Below the pieces are notes generated by a model that was given only the letters and a program-made list of their open reading frames with translations, had not been told where the DNA came from and did no database searches. A stretch of DNA of 64,000 nt. Source: Gillisia sp. Hel_I_86 (GTDB lineage Bacteria > Bacteroidota > Bacteroidia > Flavobacteriales > Flavobacteriaceae). The position numbers and the translations under genes are program-made. The stretch is taken from assembly GCF_007827275.1 (NCBI RefSeq), contig NZ_VISE01000001.1, positions 620,001-684,000 of the forward strand. Reading direction: 5' to 3'. Below, in pieces: positions 27,638-36,543 of the stretch; within the stretch, counting starts at the first letter, position 1; every line of letters starts with the position of its first letter.

Positions 27638-28690
27638 ATGAAAATTTTAAAATATTTATTCTTTTTACTGCTCATTGTGATCATTGCAGGAGCTATTTAT
27701 GTAGCTACCAAAGATGGAAATTATCAAGTGGAGGAAACCGCAGTTATCCATGCTCCGGTTCCAGTGGTCTTTAATGAAGTAAACAACTTTAAAAATTGGG
27801 ATCAATGGGGACCATGGATGGATGATTCAGATGATATCATTATTAATTATTCTGAAAAAACGATAGGTGAAAATGCCAGCTATTCCTGGAAAAGTGAAGA
27901 AATGGGTGATGGTTCTATTAGAAACACAAAGGTAATTCCAGACTTGGCAATAGAACAGCAACTAATTTTTAAATCTCCTTATGGGGAATCTCAAAGTGAT
28001 GTGTATTGGGATTTTGTTGAAGTGGAAGAAGGCACAAAAGTAACTTGGGGAATCCAAGGAAAGCAAAGTTTTATGGACAAACTTGCATTCACTTTTATGG
28101 ACAAAAGTTTTCCTGAAATGATACGCCCGATGTATCAAGAAGGTTTAGAAAAATTGAATAGCGTTGTACTGGAAAAAATGAGCAGCTATTCTGTAAATGT
28201 CGATGGAATTACCACTCACGGGGGAGGATTTTATATGTACTCCACTACGGCCACCAAAATTTCCCAGATCCCGTCCAAGATGCAAAAAATGTTGGCAGAT
28301 GTATCTTTATATATGGAACAAAACAATATCCCTTCAATGGGAAATCCTTTTGTACTATATAACAATTGGGACGAACAAAATAATTCGGCTATCTATTCCA
28401 CCGGATACTTTACACCAAGTTTAATTATAACGCCTACCGAAAGCACCGTTTTAAACGGGATGATGCCAGTGCAAAAGGTTGTAAAGACAACCTTAAAAGG
28501 AGATTACAAAAACTTAAAAGAAGCTTGGGATGCTGCTTATAAATATACCCAGGAAAACAATTTGCCAGTAAATCCAAATAGTCCCGCTTTCGAAGTATAT
28601 TCAATTGGTCCGGATAAATCCCCAAATCCTGCAAATTGGGTGACCGAGATCTATATTCCGCTTTTGGAAGTTGAAGAACCTACCTTGTAA
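27638..28690 (+). CDS. Membrane-anchored SRPBCC plus GyrI-like fusion protein
   Basis: A 350-residue protein with an N-terminal membrane anchor (about 4-23), an SRPBCC/START-like ligand-binding domain (about 32-180, beginning AVIHAPVPVVFNEVNNFKNW), and a GyrI-like/effector-binding domain (about 190-345, containing EVYSIGPDKSPNPANWVTEI). Both folds bind small hydrophobic molecules. There is no DNA-binding part, so it is not a classical AraC-type regulator. The CrcB gene starts 15 bases later on the same strand, suggesting joint transcription. The ligand is unknown. Confidence 0.8.
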   Translation: MKILKYLFFLLLIVIIAGAIYVATKDGNYQVEETAVIHAPVPVVFNEVNNFKNWDQWGPWMDDSDDIIINYSEKTIGENASYSWKSEEMGDGSIRNTKVIPDLAIEQQLIFKSPYGESQSDVYWDFVEVEEGTKVTWGIQGKQSFMDKLAFTFMDKSFPEMIRPMYQEGLEKLNSVVLEKMSSYSVNVDGITTHGGGFYMYSTTATKISQIPSKMQKMLADVSLYMEQNNIPSMGNPFVLYNNWDEQNNSAIYSTGYFTPSLIITPTESTVLNGMMPVQKVVKTTLKGDYKNLKEAWDAAYKYTQENNLPVNPNSPAFEVYSIGPDKSPNPANWVTEIYIPLLEVEEPTL

Positions 28691-28705
28691 ACTATATTCC
28701 TTTAA

Positions 28706-29077
28706 ATGAAAGCGATCTTAATGGTTTTTTTAGGAGGGGGATTGGGAAGCGCATTACGCTTCGTGATATCGAGGGTTTTAAATAAATCTGCACTGGACAT
28801 CCCATTTGGCACTTTTACCGTAAATATCTTGGGAAGCCTTTTATTGGGATTAATCCTTGGAATCTCCCTAAAATCTGGTGCCTTTTCCAACAATACCATG
28901 TTATTTCTCGCAACCGGCTTTTGTGGCGGCTTCACCACATTTTCCACCTTTAGTTATGAGAATCAGGTGTTTTTAAGGACCGGCGATTACTCTAGCTTTG
29001 CAATTTATTCTTTAGGAAGCATCGTAGCCGGGTTCGCCGCAGTATTTTTGGGCTTGTACCTTTCTAAATTGGCCTAA
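28706..29077 (+). CDS. crcB: Fluoride channel CrcB/Fluc
   Basis: A 123-residue, four-helix membrane protein. GGGLGSALRFVISR near the start, the FGTFTVNILGSLLLG segment (70s in E. coli numbering), and GFCGGFTTFSTFS with the conserved polar track are diagnostic for Fluc fluoride channels, which act as dual-topology dimers. No fluoride riboswitch is possible in the 15 bases before it, and I see no typical riboswitch upstream of the SRPBCC gene. It converges on the DUF1684 gene with one base between them. Confidence 0.95.
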   Translation: MKAILMVFLGGGLGSALRFVISRVLNKSALDIPFGTFTVNILGSLLLGLILGISLKSGAFSNNTMLFLATGFCGGFTTFSTFSYENQVFLRTGDYSSFAIYSLGSIVAGFAAVFLGLYLSKLA

Positions 29078-29078
29078 A

Positions 29079-29687
29079 CTATTTCTTGTGCTTCTTTACA
29101 CCCACAGGAATAGCGACAGAAATCTCATTTTCTAAAGGAGGGATAGAACAAGAATATTTACCGTTGTAGGCACAGTAAGGGTTATATGCCTTGTTGAAAT
29201 TAAGTGTAATGGTATTTCCTGTAGGAATACGCAAATCCAGATATCTTCCACCACCACCATAACTGGTTTCCCCATTGGTAGCATCTGTAAATGGAACAAA
29301 AAGATAATCCACATAGCCCGGTTTGGTTATCAACTCCTGGTTTTGATAGCTATTTAACTTGAATGATTGCCCTTCAAGATCAAAATAAGCCTCTCCGTAT
29401 TTCACATATATCGGCATCCTGTTGGTAGTGGTGGGCATGGCAAAAGGAGGTTCTGCAGGGGTCCTTAGAAATTCTGCTTCAATCACGTAGGTAGTATCAA
29501 TATCAAAAAACTCCAAGGCCTTAAATTTTTTCAGGTCTTCTGAAGTCAGTGGGGATTCTTCTGGATTTGCAAATTCTGAATTTAAGTGCTCTTGAAAGGC
29601 AACAATATCCTCCACTTTTGAAATATCCTGCGCAACAAGTAGCGAAATATTCAAAATTAAGAACATCGAAAAAAACAACTTTTTCAT
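29079..29687 (-). CDS. DUF1684 secreted protein
   Basis: A 202-residue protein beginning MKKLFFSMFLILNISLLVAQ, a signal peptide. A longer start at 29708 would add seven residues before it. The DUF1684 pattern is present: FFDIDTTYVIEAEF, LFVPFTDATNGETSYGGGRY (with one extra G in this protein), RYLDLRIP, NKAYNPYCAY and CSIPPLENEISVAIPVG. The conserved Cys and NPYCAY residues are kept. Function is unknown. It is the only gene between crcB and a long repeat region. Confidence 0.85.
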   Translation of the reverse strand: MKKLFFSMFLILNISLLVAQDISKVEDIVAFQEHLNSEFANPEESPLTSEDLKKFKALEFFDIDTTYVIEAEFLRTPAEPPFAMPTTTNRMPIYVKYGEAYFDLEGQSFKLNSYQNQELITKPGYVDYLFVPFTDATNGETSYGGGGRYLDLRIPTGNTITLNFNKAYNPYCAYNGKYSCSIPPLENEISVAIPVGVKKHKK

Positions 29688-29794
29688 CTTCTTAAATTTA
29701 GAATACAAAAATGGGGAATTTTATTTGAACTATACTTTTTAAGCTTTTCGCAAAATTCAGGTATTGTTTGTCCATAAAGTATCCTAAACTGAAA

Positions 29795-30055
29795 AATGAG
29801 GTCGTTCTGTTCCGATAGCTGTCGGAATTGTTTCAGAATCTCATTTTCAATGTAAATCAATGCAAAATTGAGATCCTGAAATAAATTACCATTGACGTAT
29901 TTTTATTTATTTGTGAATCCAAGACCCTGAAACCAGTTCAGGGTGACGATGGGGAATTGTCGTCATGCTGAACTGGTTTCAGCATTACGACAATTTACTA
30001 CGCTGGATAATTTTTTTATCACGGGTCTCAGGGTGACAAAAAAACTTTTAGGACA
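29795..30055. repeat. Cluster of REP-like elements before the MFS gene
   Basis: The 484-base gap contains at least four pieces of the dispersed family. These are GTCGTTCTGTTCCGATAGCT (29803 on), GATCCTGAAATAAATTACC (29872 on), CCCTGAAACCAGTTCAGGGT (29924 on) and TCATGCTGAACTGGTTTCAG (29964 on). Several form perfect small hairpins. A -7-like TAATTTTG for the MFS gene follows at 30147-30154. No gene is visible. Confidence 0.75.
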
Positions 30056-30171
30056 GAAAACGTATATACAAAATTCAGGTTTAGCCAGATCAATTCACCT
30101 AAATAATTGAAGCTTTATTTTAAAAAATTTCTTTGAAAAATTTAACTAATTTTGATCCCTAACCAATCTAA

Positions 30172-31389
30172 ATGTTTCAAAAAATCTTCCGTTCTTATGT
30201 AGACTCCTTTAGCGATTTACGGCGGGAGGTTTGGCTGCTTGCGTTAATAACCTTTATTAACAGGGCCGGTACCATGGTAATCCCTTTCCTTTCTCTATAC
30301 CTTACAAAGAGCCGTGGGTTTTCCCTGGAAGAAGTTGGGTGGATCCTTACCTTTTTCGGACTTGGGTCTGTAACCGGATCCTGGCTGGGTGGTAAATTAG
30401 TGGACAGCATTGGGCATTACAAAACAATGGCAGGAAGCTTACTTATCTCTTCGGTGCTTTTTGTTCTCTTACAATTTCCAAGCTCCTTTTGGGGAATTTG
30501 TCTAGGGATCTTTTTGGTAATGGCGGCTGCCGATATTTTTAGACCTGCCGTTTTCGTGGCAATTAGTGCCTACAGCAAACCACAAAATAGAACGAGATCT
30601 GTAACCTTAATTAGATTGGCGATAAACTTGGGTTTTTCTGCTGGTCCGGCAATTGGAGGATTGATAATAGCTAGTGCGGGATATAGCGGTTTATTTTGGG
30701 TAGACGGAATTACCTGTTTACTTGCAGGGATCTTATTGCTTAAACTATTGCACCCTAAGAAGGCAGTTGAAAATATTAGAGAGGTGAATTTGAATCCACA
30801 AGGAGTGCTAAAAGATTTTCCCTACTTAATTTTTATAGCAGCCATGGTTTTGTTCGGGTTCATATTCTTGCAATACTTCTCTACAATGCCTTTGTTTTAT
30901 GCCCAACAACATGGACTCACAGAATTGGAAATAGGGATTTTATTGGGAATGAACGGGTTTTTAATTTTCCTTTTGGAAATGCCATTGATAAAACATCTTG
31001 AAACTAGAAAAACAACAGCGATCTTTCATGTTATCGTTGGGACAATATTGGTAGGCCTAAGTTTTGTGGCGGTAAACCTTACAGGCTGGGCAGGAATTTT
31101 AGTTATAGGCATGCTCTTAATGACCATTGGGGAAATGATTGCTTTTCCCTTTTCCAATACGTTTGCATTAACTAGGGCAGACAAAGGCAAACAAGGCTCC
31201 TATATGGCATTATATAGTATCGCGTTTTCCTTGAGCCACATTTTTGGTCATAACTCTGGGATGCAATTGATCAGTAAATTTGGATATGTATTTACGTGGA
31301 ATGCAATGATTACCTTAGCTACGGTAGCTTGCGGATTCTTGGTTTATTTGGGATATTTATTAAAAAAAGAAAAACTAGCCAGTAGCTAG
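30172..31389 (+). CDS. MFS transporter
   Basis: A 405-residue major facilitator with about twelve helices. The loop 2-3 motif A is GSWLGGKLVDSIGHYKTM, close to GxLaDrxGrkxxl. Length and start (MFQKIFRSYVDSF) are normal. The arrangement suggests a sugar/drug efflux or YajR/MdtH-like protein, but the substrate is unknown. A possible -7 element TAATTTTG lies 18 bases before the ATG. The 3' end overlaps the convergent hydrolase-like gene by four bases. Confidence 0.9.
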   Translation: MFQKIFRSYVDSFSDLRREVWLLALITFINRAGTMVIPFLSLYLTKSRGFSLEEVGWILTFFGLGSVTGSWLGGKLVDSIGHYKTMAGSLLISSVLFVLLQFPSSFWGICLGIFLVMAAADIFRPAVFVAISAYSKPQNRTRSVTLIRLAINLGFSAGPAIGGLIIASAGYSGLFWVDGITCLLAGILLLKLLHPKKAVENIREVNLNPQGVLKDFPYLIFIAAMVLFGFIFLQYFSTMPLFYAQQHGLTELEIGILLGMNGFLIFLLEMPLIKHLETRKTTAIFHVIVGTILVGLSFVAVNLTGWAGILVIGMLLMTIGEMIAFPFSNTFALTRADKGKQGSYMALYSIAFSLSHIFGHNSGMQLISKFGYVFTWNAMITLATVACGFLVYLGYLLKKEKLASS

Positions 31390-32819
31390 TTATCGCTTGG
31401 AATATTGTAATACTTTGATTCTCCCAAATACTTTTTCACCAACTCATTAAACTCAGGGCTTAACTTGAGATCCAAAGTTCCAGGGATATCATATAATTGT
31501 TCCAGATCATCATATCCAGTTATAAGAAGGTCTTCTAAATATAATAGTGCAGTATAGTAATCCCCATCTTGAGCACTCAAAGAAATTATTGAAAAGTATC
31601 CTTCCGGATTCTCTTTATCGAATATAGTACGAAGTATCGAAACAAGGATCAATCTATCTATTCCAAACTTGGCTAGCTTTAATTCTTCAAATCTCCTTTT
31701 GGTATAGGTTTGTAAATAATCCTCTAATCTATAACTTAGTTCAGATTCGGCTGTTATTTTACTGTTTTTTAAAGAGTCTATTTCTTTGTATTGCTGCGCC
31801 CACCAACCTATATTTTCAAAACTTTTCAAAACAAGATCTTCTTCAATCAAGTATGCATATTGATAGCGCAAATCCTGTTCTTTTATTTTTGCTGAATTAT
31901 ATTGAGAACGCTGTTCTTTATAAATGGACTCCCTTCTAATTTCTTTCTGAAGGTCCCGGATTTCATCTTTCTTATCGAAATATTTATATTTGTCCCGCAT
32001 GAGTTTCAGCAACTCATAAGCTTTATAAAAATTTAGTTGTCGCCTCCAACTTTCTGCAGTAGCTAATTCAGATTCGTATAAATTATTTACCATTTCAGCA
32101 TCCTTAGGCTGGCTGCCATCAAGCATTGCTTCCAAAGTAAAAGTCCCTAACCCGTGTGAAATTAATTTTGCCGAAGGCCACATTCCCTCATCTTCATAGT
32201 TATAAATGAACTTTTTATAATCTAGGATTTTAAATAAATTAAAGCTTTCGTTGAAATTATTATATGAATCACTTTTATAGCTTGCAAAACCTATTATAGA
32301 ATATTTGTTAGTGTTTTGAACCAAAAAATCCTTGTTCATCCAAATATCCTCCACAACCACAATGCCTTTGATTTTAGGATACACAGCTGGTAAGGTACTT
32401 GCTACATGTGCCCCTTGGCGCAAGCCTGCGGCATAAACCCTTTTTTCATCAATCGGAAAATTCAATAACACCTTCTCTAAGAGCCTAACAGCAGTTTCTA
32501 AATTAGTTGCCAAAGAATCATTTCTGGAAATATTATTAGAGGCCACAATTAAATAGCCTTGCTCATTTGCAGCCTGACTAAAAAGTCTAGCTGAACTTAT
32601 TCCCCTTCCTTCTGGATCGAACACAAAAACAATGGGCCACTTTTTATCACTTGAATAATTGCTGGGCAAATACATTGCAAAACTTTCAGAAATACTATCA
32701 TTTATTGGCAAACTATCTATAGCAGCGCCTTTTCGAAGCGATAGTTCTTGTGCAAAAAGCAATTGTAATGGAAAAAAGAGGGCTAAAAGTCCCATTTTTA
32801 TAGGAGAAGTGAGTTTCAT
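31386..32819 (-). CDS. Secreted alpha/beta-hydrolase-like protein without catalytic serine
   Basis: A 477-residue exported protein (signal about 1-23, ending LLFAQ). The N-terminal half (about 40-240) looks like an esterase/poly-hydroxybutyrate-depolymerase-like alpha/beta hydrolase: FAMYLPSNYSSDKKWPIVFVFDPEGRG, then RVYAAGLRQGAHVAS. The nucleophile elbow normally reads GxSxG, but here it is GLRQG, so the serine is replaced by arginine and the protein is probably not a hydrolase. The C-terminal half (about 245-477) is helical, charged and unassigned. Similar proteins exist in flavobacteria, to my recollection. Confidence 0.75.
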   Translation of the reverse strand: MKLTSPIKMGLLALFFPLQLLFAQELSLRKGAAIDSLPINDSISESFAMYLPSNYSSDKKWPIVFVFDPEGRGISSARLFSQAANEQGYLIVASNNISRNDSLATNLETAVRLLEKVLLNFPIDEKRVYAAGLRQGAHVASTLPAVYPKIKGIVVVEDIWMNKDFLVQNTNKYSIIGFASYKSDSYNNFNESFNLFKILDYKKFIYNYEDEGMWPSAKLISHGLGTFTLEAMLDGSQPKDAEMVNNLYESELATAESWRRQLNFYKAYELLKLMRDKYKYFDKKDEIRDLQKEIRRESIYKEQRSQYNSAKIKEQDLRYQYAYLIEEDLVLKSFENIGWWAQQYKEIDSLKNSKITAESELSYRLEDYLQTYTKRRFEELKLAKFGIDRLILVSILRTIFDKENPEGYFSIISLSAQDGDYYTALLYLEDLLITGYDDLEQLYDIPGTLDLKLSPEFNELVKKYLGESKYYNIPSDN

Positions 32820-32845
32820 ACTTCTAAATTAGTGCAATTAAAGGA

Positions 32846-32874
32846 AATAAAAAAGACCACATCGCTGCGGCCTG
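32846..32874 (-). terminator. Terminator of the DUF1328-like gene
   Basis: On the minus strand GGCCGCA and TGTGGTC pair (two G-U) around a GCGA loop and are followed by six T's. Confidence 0.6.
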
Positions 32875-32904
32875 ATTCAATTTGTAGGGTAATTTTGTTG
32901 GATA

Positions 32905-33102
32905 TTATTTCTTGACTCTTTGTAATCTAATCCCTTTACCATCCGAGAAAAATATTTTTGAAATTAATGCAACGATCAATAAATCGGCAAAAATCAAAAA
33001 CAATACCCTCACAACTTCAATTCCAAAGAAATTACCTCCCGCAAACCCAAGCAATCCTGTTACTATAGTCATTATAAGGAAATGTAAAGTATAATTTTTC
33101 AT
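32905..33102 (-). CDS. DUF1328-like small membrane protein
   Basis: A 65-residue membrane protein with two helices. The pattern FLIMTIVTGLLGFAGG...VRVLFLIFADLLIVALI resembles DUF1328 (YtjA), small proteins of unknown role often induced by stress. I chose ATG 33102 (MKNYTLHF); a TTG at 33123 would add a lysine-rich seven-residue extension. It is monocistronic with its own terminator. Confidence 0.75.
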   Translation of the reverse strand: MKNYTLHFLIMTIVTGLLGFAGGNFFGIEVVRVLFLIFADLLIVALISKIFFSDGKGIRLQRVKK

Positions 33103-33307
33103 CGTGTTCTTATTTTTTTTCAAAGATAACTGCTTAGTAGTCGTACAATTACTAACTAAATTACAATTGAGATATATTTAACTAAAAAAGACTATTTTAA
33201 TAGTTGTAGTTTTCTCCAGCATTGTTTGGAAGTCTTCCCCGCAGGGGAGGATTTAGGAGGGATGGGAAGGTGATTGTTAAAGATAATCCCATATTAAAAT
33301 AAAATAG

Positions 33308-33315
33308 TACATTTG
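33308..33315 (+). promoter_or_regulatory. -7 element upstream of the DEAD-box helicase gene
   Basis: TACATTTG matches TAnnTTTG exactly. It implies a 5' leader of roughly 90 bases before the ATG at 33410, long enough for cold-responsive leader structure. A good -33 TTTG is not visible. Confidence 0.45.
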
Positions 33316-33409
33316 CAGCCGGTTGCAACCTTCTCCAGTAAGCAACATTTTACACATAACCTGTCCAATTATAAATATATTAATACCGGACGGCATTTAT
33401 AATTCATAC

Positions 33410-34678
33410 ATGACATTTAACGATTTACAATTAACTGAACCCTTATCCAAGGCAGTTCAAAAAGTAGGATATACTACACCAACCCCAATTCAAGCCCAAT
33501 CTATCCCAGCCATTTTAAAAGGAAGGGATATCTTAGGTTGTGCGCAAACCGGGACCGGAAAAACGGCAGCGTTCTCCATTCCAACCATTCAACTATTAAA
33601 TAGCAATCTCAATAACGGAGGTCGCAAAACAACTATAAAGAGCCTTATTTTAACCCCTACCCGCGAGCTTGCGATCCAAATTGGGGAAAGCATAGCCGAG
33701 TATGGTCAGTTTAGTGATCTTAAACATCTTGTGATTTTTGGTGGTGTTAATCAGAATTCCCAAGTAAGAGCGCTTAGAAATGGCGTGGACATATTGGTAG
33801 CAACTCCCGGGAGATTATTGGATCTTATGGATCAAGGATTCATTTCCCTGTCCCAGATCGAGATTTTCACTTTGGATGAAGCAGATAGGATGCTGGATAT
33901 GGGGTTTGTTCATGATGTGAAGAAAGTGATCAAAAAAATTCCTGTTAAAAGGCAAACTCTATTCTTTTCGGCAACTATGCCAAATTCCATCATAGATCTT
34001 GCAAATAGTATTTTAACCAATCCTTTAAAAGTATCGGTTACTCCCGTTTCTTCTACTGCAGAAAGAATTGGGCAGGAAGTGTATTTCATAGATAAAACCA
34101 ATAAAAAGAACTTATTAAAAGATCTTTTGAAAACTTCTGAAGAAGTTAGGGTTTTGGTTTTTACCAGAACAAAGCACGGTGCCAATAAAGTGGTAAAAGA
34201 CCTTATTAAAGTAGGGATTAAAGCTGAAGCTATCCACGGAAACAAGACTCAAAATGCCCGTCAAAAAGCATTGAAAAATTTCAAGGATAAGACTACTCGG
34301 GTTTTGGTAGCTACAGATATTGCTGCCCGGGGTATTGATATCGATGATCTAGCATTAGTTATAAATTATGAAGTCCCCAACATTGCCGAAACCTACGTGC
34401 ACAGAATTGGACGAACAGGAAGAGCAGGTGCTAGTGGAAAAGCGATCTCTTTTTGTGATTTTGAAGAAAAAGCATATTTAAAAGATATTCAGAAATTAAT
34501 AGACCAAAAGGTTCCTGTAATAGAAGAACACGATTATCCTATGGAATTCTTTGAAATTCCGGAAAAGAAGCCACAACAACGAAGACCTTCCCGAAATAGA
34601 AATGGGAATTCCAATAACACGAAAAGCTCCGGAGGAAATTCATCTAAAAGGAATAATGTTGGCAGATCAAGAAGGTAA
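33410..34678 (+). CDS. DEAD-box RNA helicase (RhlE-like)
   Basis: A 422-residue ATP-dependent RNA helicase. The motifs follow in order: Q motif with TPIQAQSIP, motif I AQTGTGKT, Ia TPTRELA, DEAD in [13 protein letters not shown] in FSATMP, and motif [12 protein letters not shown]. The C-terminal 45 residues are basic and low complexity (R, N, S, K), as in RNA-binding tails of RhlE-type helicases. I start at ATG 33410 ([12 protein letters not shown]); an in-frame TTG at 33323 lies within the leader. The 3' end overlaps the methyltransferase gene by 23 bases. Confidence 0.95.
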   Translation: MTFNDLQLTEPLSKAVQKVGYTTPTPIQAQSIPAILKGRDILGCAQTGTGKTAAFSIPTIQLLNSNLNNGGRKTTIKSLILTPTRELAIQIGESIAEYGQFSDLKHLVIFGGVNQNSQVRALRNGVDILVATPGRLLDLMDQGFISLSQIEIFTLDEADRMLDMGFVHDVKKVIKKIPVKRQTLFFSATMPNSIIDLANSILTNPLKVSVTPVSSTAERIGQEVYFIDKTNKKNLLKDLLKTSEEVRVLVFTRTKHGANKVVKDLIKVGIKAEAIHGNKTQNARQKALKNFKDKTTRVLVATDIAARGIDIDDLALVINYEVPNIAETYVHRIGRTGRAGASGKAISFCDFEEKAYLKDIQKLIDQKVPVIEEHDYPMEFFEIPEKKPQQRRPSRNRNGNSNNTKSSGGNSSKRNNVGRSRR

Positions 34679-35567
34679 TAAAGGACACTCCGAGAGTTAT
34701 TTTGGGGACTACCGAGATTTCTGGTGGAATCCTACGTTTATCGAGCTCACCGCGAAGAGGCTGGAATTAGGCAAGCATAATTCTATGTTGGATGTTGGTT
34801 GCGGACAAGGCCATTGGACACAAATATTAGCGCCACTTCTTGCGCCCAAAGCCAAAATCATTGCTGTGGATAATGACAAAAGATGGTATTCCAAAAACGA
34901 AGAATTAGAACGGCTTTTTAAGAAATCCAATAATCCATTTACTTTAACAAAAGGAAACGCACAGCAATTGCCCTTTGAGGATAATCAATTCGATCTTGTG
35001 ACCTGCCAAACGGTGCTAATCCATGTTCCTAAACCTCAACAGGCATTGGAAGAAATGAAGCGGGTGTTAAAACCCGGGGGCACCTTGTTATGTGTAGAAC
35101 CAAATAACATAATCCAAAGCCTTACCAAAACATCGCTTTCAAAGAACGACTCTATAGAAGAAACATTAGATCACATTAAGTATAGACTGATCATAGAAAA
35201 AGGCAAGAAAAACATGGGGCAAGGAGATAATTCTTTGGGAGATCTATTGCCCGGAATGTTCGCTTTGGCTGAAATGCATACTATTGAAGTTCGATTATCG
35301 GACAAGGCCATCGCTATGTATCCGCCTTATAGTACAAAAGAGCAAATGGCAACTTTAAAACAATGGATGACCGGGAGTTCCTGGAAATCCAATACTCAAA
35401 AGGATATCGATTTTTTTAGCGCCGCAGGAGAAGAATTTATGCCCTTTTATTTTGAATATCAGGAGAAATATGCCCGAAGGGACGACCATTTAATGGGCGC
35501 ATTGCAACGGGAACAGTACCACGCAGCCGGAGGATCGTTGATGTATTTGGTTAGTGGCACAAAATAG
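34656..35567 (+). CDS. SAM-dependent class I methyltransferase
   Basis: A 303-residue UbiE-like methyltransferase. Motif I is [12 protein letters not shown], followed by IIAVDND (motif II), [20 protein letters not shown] (motif IV) and [18 protein letters not shown] chose the ATG at 34656 because the protein from MLADQEG onward is compact, while the frame upstream overlaps the helicase tail more deeply and gives a basic, low-complexity sequence. The 23-base overlap suggests translational coupling with the helicase. The substrate is unknown; RNA or small molecules are both possible. Confidence 0.85.
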   Translation: MLADQEGNKGHSESYFGDYRDFWWNPTFIELTAKRLELGKHNSMLDVGCGQGHWTQILAPLLAPKAKIIAVDNDKRWYSKNEELERLFKKSNNPFTLTKGNAQQLPFEDNQFDLVTCQTVLIHVPKPQQALEEMKRVLKPGGTLLCVEPNNIIQSLTKTSLSKNDSIEETLDHIKYRLIIEKGKKNMGQGDNSLGDLLPGMFALAEMHTIEVRLSDKAIAMYPPYSTKEQMATLKQWMTGSSWKSNTQKDIDFFSAAGEEFMPFYFEYQEKYARRDDHLMGALQREQYHAAGGSLMYLVSGTK

Positions 35568-35574
35568 ATTTATT

Positions 35575-36018
35575 TTATCCCCTTCTTTTTATAGGCCCCT
35601 GTTCCACTACGTTGGAGAGGATAATATGGGTTTTCGTTTCCCCATAAGTAATTAGTTTATCTATAAATTCCTCCAAGTGAGATTGATCATATAAAACCAC
35701 TTCCATAATAATATTTTCATTTCCTGTAATTCTATAACAATTTATTACTTCCTTGAATTCTTTCACTTTTTCCAAGAACGGTTTCAATCTCCCCATAAAA
35801 GCACGCAAGGTGATCACTGCTTTTAATTGATGACCGGTTTTATGATAAGATACTTGAGCCTTATAACCACATATAATTCCGCTATCCTCCATCTTTTTCA
35901 CCCTTTCTGTAACGGCTGGGGAAGTAAGTCCAACTTTTCTTCCAATTTCGGCAAAGGAAAGTCGTGCATTTTTTTGAAGTGATTCCAAGATTTGCCAGTT
36001 TAACGCATCTATAGGCAT
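35575..36018 (-). CDS. Lrp/AsnC-family transcriptional regulator
   Basis: A 147-residue regulator with an N-terminal HTH (about 5-60: ILESLQKNARLSFAEIGRKV followed by the recognition helix SPAVTERVKKMED) and a C-terminal RAM/ligand domain (about 70-145, with VITLRAFMG and ITGNENIIMEV). Such proteins sense amino acids and form octamers. It converges on the methyltransferase gene with seven bases between. The target is unknown. Confidence 0.94.
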   Translation of the reverse strand: MPIDALNWQILESLQKNARLSFAEIGRKVGLTSPAVTERVKKMEDSGIICGYKAQVSYHKTGHQLKAVITLRAFMGRLKPFLEKVKEFKEVINCYRITGNENIIMEVVLYDQSHLEEFIDKLITYGETKTHIILSNVVEQGPIKRRG

Positions 36019-36144
36019 ATTTAATATTTTTAACTATTAAACTTAATAAATTTAAAGCTAATATACTCATTCACTTTAAAATCGAAATAACATATAGCCG
36101 ATATCTCACTAATTTTATGGAAATCAAATAAAAATTAGCGAAGC

Positions 36145-36540
36145 ATGAATTCCGTTAGCAGATCAGATTTTAATTATTCTCCTGTATATCGCCAAGCGAT
36201 AGAGATACTTAATATTTCCAGGCATATTTCCAATTATGTGGTTCAGGATCTGGCCATTCTAAAGCAAAACGGAAAGGAAGATCAAGATATTTACTTTTCT
36301 GGGGACATCATACAGCAGTCTACCTCATTGATGCCTCATATTTTGCGAGCAGAAAGCGAGCCTTTTGCAGAAGAAAAACATAAATATGCAGCTTCTGTAA
36401 CTCGACTTACCAATTTGCTGTACAAGAATTGTGAGCGTTTGGAACTTTCCAACAGCAATGGAAGGGAATTTATAAGAATCTTGAGATTCGAATTGAAAAA
36501 GTTCAGAAAATTACAGCGTATCTGGAAATTGACTTTGTGA
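36145..36540 (+). CDS. Conserved hypothetical helical protein
   Basis: A 131-residue protein that looks mostly helical. It contains VYRQAIEILNISRHISNYV near residue 15 and a basic C-terminus FELKKFRKLQRIWKLTL. It has no signal peptide, transmembrane segment or motif I can assign. Codon use is like that of neighbours and the frame is clean, so I consider it real. It ends 3 bases before the convergent AGCS symporter stop. Confidence 0.68.
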   Translation: MNSVSRSDFNYSPVYRQAIEILNISRHISNYVVQDLAILKQNGKEDQDIYFSGDIIQQSTSLMPHILRAESEPFAEEKHKYAASVTRLTNLLYKNCERLELSNSNGREFIRILRFELKKFRKLQRIWKLTL

Positions 36541-36543
36541 TTT

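Noticed and set aside
28691-28705. Fluoride riboswitch ahead of crcB
   Set aside because: Only 15 bases lie between the SRPBCC gene and crcB, too few, and no matching structure was seen further upstream.
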